27,315 nt of DNA from an uncultured Allobaculum sp. (GTDB lineage Bacteria > Bacillota_I > Bacilli_A > Erysipelotrichales > Erysipelotrichaceae), in NCBI GenBank assembly GCA_910579655.1, contig CAJTVE010000046.1, positions 1 through 27,315 of the forward strand. The letters are read 5' to 3'. How positions within the stretch are numbered: the stretch's first letter is position 1; every line of letters starts with the position of its first letter. The notes beneath the pieces are model-generated. The model saw only the letters and a list, made by a program, of their open reading frames with translations, ran no database searches and was not told the DNA's origin. Position numbers and translations under genes: made by a program. This document shows positions 15,293-22,288 of the stretch, one piece after another.

Positions 15293-16672
15293 ATGAATGA
15301 CTTTCTTCTCGAACAACCTGTCGGAAAACTGATGATGAAATTCAGTATTCCTTGTATCGCTTCACTGCTGATCTCCTGTCTGTATAACATTGCAGACCAG
15401 ATGTTTGTCGGCAACGGCATCGGCTATGTCGCCAATGCTGCAACCGGAATCATTTTCCCGCTGACAGTTTTAGGACTGGGGCTGGCTCTTCTGTTTGGAG
15501 ATGGAGCCGCAGCCGCTTACTCCCTGAAGCAGGGAACAGACAAAACTCCACAGATTGGTCTGTTTACAGGCCAGACCATCTGGATGACTTTTCTGACTGG
15601 TCTTGTCATCACCATTATCTACTTCCTTTTTCCTGAACAAGTGCTGGAGATCCTTGGCTCTTCCGAAGGTGTAGCCGACATGGCCAGACAATACGGAAAT
15701 ATTATTGTCCTGTTTATTCCCTTTGCGATGCTTCAAAACGCATTAAGTCCCGTCATCCGGGCGCATGGCGCACCAGGCTACGCGATGTTTTGCATGGTGT
15801 GCGGCGCTGTCTTCAATATTATCGGCGACTGGCTTGCGGTCTTTGTGTTCAAGTTTGGAATTCAGGGAGCCGCCTGGGCAACGGTTCTTGGACAGGTTCT
15901 GTCGCTGGTTTTATCGTTGATCTACTTCATGCGTCCTAAACAGATGATGCTTCATCTTTCGAATTTTAAAATTCATCAGGCAACGGATGTACAGATTATC
16001 TGCCTTGGCGTCTCCAGTTTTCTTTCGCAGTTTTCCATTGTCATCATCACAGTGGTCAACAACCTGCTGCTTGTTCACTATGGAGCTCTTTCTCAATATG
16101 GTTCGGAAATTCCTCTGGCAGCCTTCGTTGTGCTCATGAAACTCTTTCAGGTTGTCGTCAATATTGCTGTTGGAATGGGAGCTGGCTGCCAGCCGATTGC
16201 GGGAACTAATTTTGCGGCTGGAAAACAAGAGCGTATCCGCATCCTCTTTAAACGGATGATGATTGTCACCACCATCGTTGGCCTGGCTGCAACCGCCTGC
16301 TTCTTCTTATTTACTCGCGAACTGGTCAGCATCTTTGGTGCGCAGGACGCCCTGTATATGAACTTTGCCATTCAGGTGGTCAGAATCTATTTGTCCCTGA
16401 TTACACTGACCTGCCTGCAGAAAGTCTGCTCCATCTTCATGCAGTCTGTTGGCCAGGCTGGATCCGCGGCTTTCCTGTCGATTCTTCGTGATGGCCTGCT
16501 GATTCTTTTTTCCATCGCCTTTGCGCAGATCGGCGGACTCAATGGTATTGTCTATGCGGCTGTTGCCGCTGACTTATGTGCTTTTGCCATCACAGCGGTC
16601 ATTGTCATTCGCTTCTTTGCCAGAATGCCAATGCTCATAAAGCGCCAGCAAGAACTCTATGCTCAAGCTTAA
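15293..16672 (+). CDS. MATE family exporter
   Basis: A 459-residue, about 12-helix membrane exporter of the MATE superfamily: N-terminal MNDFLLEQPVGKLMMKFSIPCIASLLISCLYN, IADQMFVGNGIG, GDGAAAAYSLKQG, then in the second half GMGAGCQPIAGTNFAAGKQERI and SVGQAGSAAFLSILRDG. It differs clearly from the MATE protein at 4185-5522 (NIADQMFVGN against GLVDTAVVGQ), so the two are not a recent duplication. The start is ATG 15293, with AAAGGAG nine bases before it; the frame runs upstream only into the terminator. Substrates are unknown; related proteins export cationic drugs with Na+ or H+. The preceding leader suggests induced expression. Confidence 0.9.
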   Translation: MNDFLLEQPVGKLMMKFSIPCIASLLISCLYNIADQMFVGNGIGYVANAATGIIFPLTVLGLGLALLFGDGAAAAYSLKQGTDKTPQIGLFTGQTIWMTFLTGLVITIIYFLFPEQVLEILGSSEGVADMARQYGNIIVLFIPFAMLQNALSPVIRAHGAPGYAMFCMVCGAVFNIIGDWLAVFVFKFGIQGAAWATVLGQVLSLVLSLIYFMRPKQMMLHLSNFKIHQATDVQIICLGVSSFLSQFSIVIITVVNNLLLVHYGALSQYGSEIPLAAFVVLMKLFQVVVNIAVGMGAGCQPIAGTNFAAGKQERIRILFKRMMIVTTIVGLAATACFFLFTRELVSIFGAQDALYMNFAIQVVRIYLSLITLTCLQKVCSIFMQSVGQAGSAAFLSILRDGLLILFSIAFAQIGGLNGIVYAAVAADLCAFAITAVIVIRFFARMPMLIKRQQELYAQA

Positions 16673-17154
16673 AAACCCAAAGTACTCTTTTTACCAATCG
16701 ATCTTGAGCTGAATCTAAGCAATCCGTAATCCATCCCATTCAGATCTCCTGTATGCCAGAAAGAGTCTGTTTTCAGACAGATACTTCCAGGCGGCGGGAG
16801 ATCTTTTTGGTTTAGGACCGCCTGCTGATGGTCAGCACCAGACAGACCTATTGAAAACACTGCTGATCAGACTGCTGAAAAGCTCTTTCTCTTTCTGTTT
16901 TACAAAGAAGCAGCCTGGATACTTGTTTCTTATACCATCTGGCTATCAGAGTATGTAATGGTTTTGAAATTACAATTTCATCTCAATGGATATTTGTAAT
17001 ACGATGGGAATACAGACACGACCAGCTGTCAGGCAGAAGCTTCATGGAGGGATTCAAGCCATCGACAAGACGATGGAAAAGGCGAGGGTCAATGATCAGA
17101 TCAGCCATGAGCAACCTGTCCACACTCCATCGCCAAACTGGAAGGGAGATTAAA
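16673..17154. other. Intergenic region, nothing clear
   Basis: About 480 bases between the MATE gene and the small membrane protein gene. No convincing terminator, promoter or ORF was found. The frame of the small protein extends upstream to 17044, but without a start signal. Confidence 0.5.
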
Positions 17155-17388
17155 ATGAAACAATTCTGGATCAAAGTAATCGCCTGGATCATCATTTTTT
17201 CCGCCATTTCTTTTCTCTACTACAAAAGAACAGGTGATCTTACCTATTTTTATACCTTTCTTATCGTTGCGCCCTTTTGCATTCCGGTATCTTATTTGAC
17301 AAGAAACTGGCATCCTCTTCGGGATTTTTATAACTGGGCGCATCGGAACGATAGTGATGAATTGACTGATTCGGAAGAATCAACGTAA
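17155..17388 (+). CDS. Small two-helix membrane protein
   Basis: 77 residues. Two hydrophobic segments at about 5-20 (FWIKVIAWIIIFSAISFLYY) and 28-46 (TYFYTFLIVAPFCIPVSYL) predict a membrane hairpin; the tail is acidic (NDSDELTDSEEST). ATG 17155 has GGGAG six bases upstream, which decides the start over the longer frame. I do not recognise a family. It is convergent with the PH-domain gene and shares the terminator between them. Confidence 0.6.
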   Translation: MKQFWIKVIAWIIIFSAISFLYYKRTGDLTYFYTFLIVAPFCIPVSYLTRNWHPLRDFYNWAHRNDSDELTDSEEST

Positions 17389-17397
17389 AACAAATCG

Positions 17398-17447
17398 GGG
17401 CTGTCCCATACTGGAAAACACCAACTCCAGCATGGGACAGCCCTTTT
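17398..17447. terminator. Terminator between convergent genes
   Basis: GGGCTGTCCCAT (17398-17409) pairs perfectly with ATGGGACAGCCC (17432-17443), extended by CTGGA/TCCAG, with TTTT after it on the plus strand. It serves the small membrane protein. On the minus strand the trailing T run is poor, but the stem may still stop the PH-domain operon. Confidence 0.85.
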
Positions 17448-17461
17448 GCTTGTTGTAATGA

Positions 17462-17872
17462 TTACTGATTGATTCGAGTGTGATTTGCGAATGCAGTTTC
17501 CTGAAGCCACTTGTAAAGATCCTGAATCGGATAGCGTTTTGGAAATTCCAGCTTGAGTGAATTAGTCGAAACGCCTGAGCTGACTTTGTAATACGGAGAA
17601 GTGATGTATTCGATATTAATTTCACTGTCATCAATTCCAAATCCGGCAGTTTCGACAGAAACGTTGATCACTGAATCAAGATAAATCGTGTTGAGTCTTG
17701 TTTTCTGGCCAGTCGCACCTTGTTTATCCACATAAATGATCCGGTAATTGGTAAAGATCACTGCATCACGAATCAGCGTAAAGCCAGACTGAATGGTTTC
17801 ACCATTCATCAGGTAGGCAGCATACTCACTGTTTAGTTTTTCAACGGACTGTTCAGACAGGTTACCCATCAA
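17462..17872 (-). CDS. Bacterial PH-domain protein, 5'-truncated copy
   Basis: 136 residues, homologous to the protein at 19088-19540 and belonging, by resemblance, to the bacterial PH-domain family PF08000 (small beta-barrel; FTNYRIIYVDKQG and the long beta-rich middle). Compared with the full copy it lacks the first 14 residues: upstream codons still encode GSNLAQGL but are cut by a stop three codons earlier, and the full copy's AAAGGAG site is gone. Translation would need ATG 17872 (or the TTG before it) behind a weak AGGG. The rest is intact, with seven substitutions in 135 residues against many silent changes. That argues for past or present function, so I call it a gene and not a pseudogene, with that doubt. 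Confidence 0.7.
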   Translation of the reverse strand: MMGNLSEQSVEKLNSEYAAYLMNGETIQSGFTLIRDAVIFTNYRIIYVDKQGATGQKTRLNTIYLDSVINVSVETAGFGIDDSEINIEYITSPYYKVSSGVSTNSLKLEFPKRYPIQDLYKWLQETAFANHTRINQ

Positions 17873-17936
17873 TCCCTGAGCCAGGTTGCTTCCTATTCAA
17901 AAGAACATAAACAAGTATGATAATGAGGCACGGTTA

Positions 17937-18890
17937 CTAAGCGTAAATTGCTATTGGAATAATGAGGGCAGCAGGTTTTTGAACAATATAGTCAACTATA
18001 GGTAGATTAATATCGTTTTTAGCTGCTGAATGTGCACTGTTTCCAGTTATCAAATTGATCTCTTCAAAAAAGCTTCTAAGGAGGGGATCGCCAATCGCGC
18101 TTAGAGCTGTTTTTCGAAGCAAATTAATTGATTCACCATCTTGTGCACATACTTGTATAACTTTTCCGATAACCTTAAATTTCCCGCCAATAAGTTCTGA
18201 AATATTATCATTAGATAGATATTGTGATTGAGCAGGCAAAACTATCGTCATTTTTTGGGTCTTTAAAATATAATCGATAGTTCCTGATTGGGTTAATAAT
18301 TCTTTAACTGATTCTAGAAGTTTTATGGTTGCAGCATTTTCACTATTTTTCTTGGGACTATTTTTTGGTCTTTGTCCAGTTGATGGGGAAGATGTTGAAG
18401 AAGCGCCAATCTTCTCAGAGAATTGTAGTGCACCTATGGTCTTTTCGAGTAATTCAATGAGTGGATTCATCTGCAATGTGCCTTCTGCCTCAATAAAGTC
18501 CCCAGTGCTAAGAGATGAACAATCAAAATTATCACTAGTCGGTAATATTAATTCGTTGCTTGACTTTAACAGAGTCAACAATTTTGAAAATAAAGATGCA
18601 CTTGTATGAACTTTTGCATATTTACTTTCTCCGGAGGTACCATTGTTCTTTTTATAATCAAAATTTGCATTACCCTCAATTTTGAGAAGATTATTTAAAA
18701 GCCAGGATGAACCAAATTTTCCCTGAGTATTCGCGTTGATTTCACTGTTATTTTGATTAGATAGACTTACTTCGCTGACCATGGAAAAACCATCCTCTGC
18801 GATAGCAAGCATATCTAAAACGACATTTTCGTTAAGATAAACAGGTATGATCAGTCTATCTTTTAAAGGAATATCATGTGTAGTAGTCAT
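17937..18890 (-). CDS. DUF6414-like protein
   Basis: 317 residues without signal peptide or long membrane segment. The N-terminus (DRLIIPVYLNENVVLDMLAIAEDGFSMVSEV) and the end (KPAALIIPIAIYA) match the pattern I remember for DUF6414 proteins, a bacterial family of unknown function. The same holds for SLFSKLLTLLKSS, TGDFIEAEGTLQMNPLIELL and NISELIGGKFKVIGKVI. A low-complexity S/P/K linker lies near 165-185 (STSSPSTGQRPKNSPKKNS). The gene is more AT-rich than its neighbours, suggesting separate acquisition. It sits between two PH-domain copies, all on the minus strand. The ribosome binding site is weak (AAGAGAA, about 12 bases before the ATG). Confidence 0.68.
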   Translation of the reverse strand: MTTTHDIPLKDRLIIPVYLNENVVLDMLAIAEDGFSMVSEVSLSNQNNSEINANTQGKFGSSWLLNNLLKIEGNANFDYKKNNGTSGESKYAKVHTSASLFSKLLTLLKSSNELILPTSDNFDCSSLSTGDFIEAEGTLQMNPLIELLEKTIGALQFSEKIGASSTSSPSTGQRPKNSPKKNSENAATIKLLESVKELLTQSGTIDYILKTQKMTIVLPAQSQYLSNDNISELIGGKFKVIGKVIQVCAQDGESINLLRKTALSAIGDPLLRSFFEEINLITGNSAHSAAKNDINLPIVDYIVQKPAALIIPIAIYA

Positions 18891-19087
18891 ATTGTTACTA
18901 TTCTCTTTTTCTGATTATTAGCTTTATAATATCGATTTGCCTTATGGCTTCTGTAGTTAAGGTATATTCTTGCTGGCTCTGAGACTGTAGAAAACTAAAC
19001 AACAATTTGATTTTTTTCAATAAGAGGCGAGATAGATTCGGTCAAACGTAAAGTCAGCCTACTTAAGAACACATTTATTCATAAGTT

Positions 19088-19540
19088 CTATTGATTGATT
19101 TGAGTGTGGTTGGCGAATGCTGTTTCCTGGAGCCACTTGTAGAGATCCTGAATAGGATACCGTTTTGGGAATTCCAGTTTTAGCGTATCGGTAGCGACAC
19201 CTGAGCTGACTTTATAGTATGGGGAAGTAATGTACTCGATATTGATTTCACTGTCATCAATACCAAATCCAGCTGTTTCGACAGAAACATTGATTACTGA
19301 ATCAAGATAGATTGTATTGAGTCTTGTCTTCTGCCCAGTCGCACCCTGTTTATCAACATAGATGATTCGATAGTTAGTGAAAATCACCGCATCACGGATC
19401 AGGGTAAACCCAGACTGTATCGTTTCGCCATTCATTAAGTATGGAGCATATTCATTGGTTAGTTTTTCCACGGATTGTTCTGACAAGTTTCCCATTAGTC
19501 CCTGAGCCAGGTTACTGCCAAGTTTGTTCATGATTCCCAT
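19088..19540 (-). CDS. Bacterial PH-domain protein (full copy)
   Basis: 150 residues. An N-terminal helix (MGIMNKLGSNLAQGLMGNLSEQSVEKLTNEYAPYL) precedes a pleckstrin-homology-like barrel (about residues 38-145; GFTLIRDAVIFTNYRIIYVDKQGATGQKT, then EINIEYITSPYYKVSSG). This is the architecture of PF08000, a widespread small cytoplasmic family without a firm function; bacterial PH domains may bind proteins or membranes. The start is strong: AAAGGAG seven bases before ATG 19540. It lies 132 bases after the nuclease-helicase gene on the same strand and 197 bases before the DUF6414-like gene, so co-transcription is likely. It is near-identical in protein to 17462-17872. Confidence 0.8.
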   Translation of the reverse strand: MGIMNKLGSNLAQGLMGNLSEQSVEKLTNEYAPYLMNGETIQSGFTLIRDAVIFTNYRIIYVDKQGATGQKTRLNTIYLDSVINVSVETAGFGIDDSEINIEYITSPYYKVSSGVATDTLKLEFPKRYPIQDLYKWLQETAFANHTQINQ

Positions 19541-19672
19541 AGTTTTCTCTCCTTTGTATTATATGGATGGTTAAATATAAAAAATCAGATTATATTTCAA
19601 ATCGATGATACAGTAGATCAGAAAGCTAAAGCCACTGTAGAATTCTCTGGAACTCAGTCTGAATTTACTTCT

Positions 19673-21550
19673 TCAGTTGAGAGCTTGTTTAAGATATCTG
19701 GCAAGTTCCTCATCGCAGCAATAAATATAGCAGCCTTTCATCCCTCGGGTCAGGAGGGTTCGGTAGGTGTTTTTGATGATTTCATCAGCAGTTTTTGCTG
19801 CCTTTTCCGGATCGGCTTTGGCCATTTTTTTGATCCCTTTAAGTGACTGGTCAGTTTTAGCACGCTTTTTATAGTCAGTCACGATTTTTCCGTTTTCATA
19901 ACGCATGTCTTCACCGATGATCACGCCGACATAATCAAATTCAAGTCCCTGCGTGGTATGAATGCAGCCAATCTGATTGATCGATCCTTTGGTTGTCGCG
20001 AAGGTTGAACCATCTAAGTTCCAGCTCATCTTGAAGTTACCAATTTCAATATCGGTGATGTCTGGATTTTTCTTGCCCTCACTTTTCCATTCCCAACAAT
20101 ACCCAGCCACTAGTCGTGAATTGCCATTCACATCATTTTTCTGTTTGATCAGGTCAAAGACCTCCTGCGGGGAATCCAGAATGCGGAGATCGTAATCGAT
20201 CCCTGTCATTGTAAAGTTAGCTGTTTTCCTGATTTCGAGGATATTATCAACCCAGGCCAGATAGCCATCACTACCGTTACAGCGGAACTGACTGCTCAGT
20301 TCCAGAACTGTGACATCTGCTCCTGCTTCACGGGCAAAGTGGTGAATGAGTTTGGCACTGCCGATGTCTTTCAATGTGACTCGCTGATTCTCATCCAGGA
20401 AAAAGACGCTGCATTTAGCTGCATGGATGATTTCCTTGATCTGGTTTTCACCCAGATTATTACGCAGACCAGATTTTTCATTTAAACGGTGGGCTTCATC
20501 ACAGAGAATCGTATCCAGTGAATTTTTTGCAGTATCAACAAAGGAACCGGAACCTTTAAAAAGATTTCCAAACCGTTTTTTTGTCATTCCTTTTTTGTTG
20601 CCTAAGCATAACTTTTCCTCATAAACAGTGCGTGGAGCAGCGTTTTTCGTAACATACTGAACAGCCTGGCAGGCTTTCGACGTCAGATCTGCCAGCAAGT
20701 TGATCGCAATGACAGACTTTCCAGTGCCTGGGCCGCCTTTGATAATCATGACGTGTTTTCTGTTGTCTGTTTTAGCTTTTACCGCCTCTTTAAAGATTTC
20801 TTCATAAGCTACTTTCTGATCATCAAGCATGATAAATTCTGGATTTCCTTGCATCACACTGGAAATAGCTTCCTGAAGAGATTTACTGGGACGGATTTTT
20901 CCATTGTCGATATCCAGAAGAATCTCTTGCTTATCACCGCGGAAAATATATTGGCGGATAAATTCTGTCAGATCAGACCCCTGGCTTTTCAAAAAGACTG
21001 GAGCTTCTTGGATGTACTCCTGGTATTGCTTTGCCAGTAACGGATCGTTGCCCTTTGGCTTGTAATTATGCAGAAACGCGCAAGGCTTGATCTGTATGGA
21101 GCGGTCCTGAACAGATGTGTTGTAATCTTCAATCATTCGAGTATACGACCAGACCTGGTAGGAAGGGTGGACAACTGTCCGCAGGCCTTTTCCTACATAG
21201 GTTTCCACAAGAGCGTCCATTCCTGATAGAGCTTTGACTTCTTCCCATTGTTTCAGTTCAATAACAACGACATTTGGCTTGGAAGTTTGGCCATAACCAC
21301 TGATCATAAAGTCTACCCGTTTAGAAGTCTGGGGAATATTGTATTCAATCGCAATCCCAGCATCATCCGGAATCTCTTCATGATTCAGGACATGATACAT
21401 ATAGTTCATGGAGTTTTCCCAGGAACGAAATTCACCGTGTCCAGTTGTCCGATGCATCTTTTCTTTGATGTTTATCTCCAGCGTATCAGCTAATGTATCG
21501 GCTGCTACGTTATTAAGGAATTCTCTTTTTGTTGCCTGATAGATGAGCAT
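19673..21550 (-). CDS. Nhi-like nuclease-helicase (PD-(D/E)XK + DUF2075)
   Basis: 625 residues. The N-terminal part carries a PD-(D/E)XK nuclease signature: E69, D80 (KRVDFMISG) and E98-x-K100 (VVVIELKQW). From about 262 on it is a superfamily 1 helicase of the DUF2075 type: Walker A GGPGTGKS (272-279), DEAH 351-354 (ILCDEAHRL), FLDENQR (384-390), and late motifs HTTQGLEFDYVGVIIG and YRTLLTRGMKGCYIYC. The same two-part plan and similar length are known for Nhi, a staphylococcal single-protein anti-phage nuclease-helicase, so a role in degrading or unwinding phage DNA is a fair inference. All motifs appear intact. AGGAG lies five bases before ATG 21550. It leads a four-gene minus-strand cluster. 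Confidence 0.85.
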   Translation of the reverse strand: MLIYQATKREFLNNVAADTLADTLEINIKEKMHRTTGHGEFRSWENSMNYMYHVLNHEEIPDDAGIAIEYNIPQTSKRVDFMISGYGQTSKPNVVVIELKQWEEVKALSGMDALVETYVGKGLRTVVHPSYQVWSYTRMIEDYNTSVQDRSIQIKPCAFLHNYKPKGNDPLLAKQYQEYIQEAPVFLKSQGSDLTEFIRQYIFRGDKQEILLDIDNGKIRPSKSLQEAISSVMQGNPEFIMLDDQKVAYEEIFKEAVKAKTDNRKHVMIIKGGPGTGKSVIAINLLADLTSKACQAVQYVTKNAAPRTVYEEKLCLGNKKGMTKKRFGNLFKGSGSFVDTAKNSLDTILCDEAHRLNEKSGLRNNLGENQIKEIIHAAKCSVFFLDENQRVTLKDIGSAKLIHHFAREAGADVTVLELSSQFRCNGSDGYLAWVDNILEIRKTANFTMTGIDYDLRILDSPQEVFDLIKQKNDVNGNSRLVAGYCWEWKSEGKKNPDITDIEIGNFKMSWNLDGSTFATTKGSINQIGCIHTTQGLEFDYVGVIIGEDMRYENGKIVTDYKKRAKTDQSLKGIKKMAKADPEKAAKTADEIIKNTYRTLLTRGMKGCYIYCCDEELARYLKQALN

Positions 21551-21665
21551 AAATTCTCCTACATGAGTTTAAACCACAGGTGAAGTATCTTTCTGGTTTG
21601 AGGCGATCACCAAAAAATTGGTCTCATTGCAATTATAAGTAATGGAGCATTTAAGAAAAAGTAAA

Positions 21666-21682
21666 CGTCAAAAAAATTGACG
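21666..21682. promoter_or_regulatory. Inverted repeat CGTCAA-N5-TTGACG, operator-like
   Basis: Perfect 6-bp arms around AAAAA, about 30 bases upstream (on the minus strand) of the candidate -10 TATAAT at 21637-21632 and 116 bases before the nuclease-helicase start. It could be a repressor site; no regulator gene lies in the cluster. Confidence 0.4.
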
Positions 21683-22189
21683 AATTCCATCAACCATGGA
21701 TTGATTTTGCCATAAATATTCCGATACCGTGATCTTCCACGATTGTTGCTGATAATATAAGTTCCATCTGCAGAGAAATATGGGATAGAAGTTCTTTAAA
21801 TCGCTTTTTAATAAGAGTAAAAGATTGGAAAGGTTAATATGGCGATTTTAAACCATGTCCGTATATGGAATGGAATGGAAGGGGATGGTAGGGAGTTACG
21901 GCAAAGAAAGTTGAGAAGAAACTTCGAAACATATCCTCATCAGCAAGCAGTCAGATTTTCATGTGTGAATTATTTGTTCAGCTTGTTGGCTTTAGAGAAC
22001 AGAACTATGTCCGATTAACTCATTTTAGGAATAAAAGCGGTAAAAATAAAAAATACTCTGAACGGTCATTGAGTTTCTACAGACACCTTTTGAGAAGAGC
22101 AGATGCAGTTTGCCAATTTGTATTGTTAATCAGAAGATATATTCGATAAAAGTTCTTTCTGTTAGAAAATTAACCAGCTGTTTGTCTTA

Positions 22190-22221
22190 GAGGAATAAAT
22201 AATCATTTATTTTTATTCCTC
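22190..22221. repeat. 10-bp hairpin upstream of the TPR-like gene
   Basis: GAGGAATAAA (22190-22199) pairs perfectly with TTTATTCCTC (22212-22221), 12-base AT-rich loop. No T run follows on either strand, so it is more likely a regulatory or mobile-element end structure than a terminator. Confidence 0.5.
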
Positions 22222-22288
22222 GAACAATATTGACCCCTCATATTTCGTGAGCGTAGATTGATAACAGAATGAGAGGAAGTGAAAGTAA

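Larger units (their letters stand above)
21551..22288. other. Divergent intergenic region, AT-rich
   Basis: About 740 bases between the nuclease-helicase (-) and the TPR-like gene (+). It holds a perfect inverted repeat at 21666-21682, a possible -10 TATAAT for the helicase (minus strand, 21637-21632), a short TGGAA tandem run (21866-21880) and a hairpin at 22190-22221. A 62-codon ORF at 21961-22149 lacks a ribosome binding site and is probably chance. Confidence 0.55.

Noticed and set aside
21866..21880. Short TGGAA tandem run upstream of the TPR-like gene
   Set aside because: Only three units; too short to distinguish from chance.
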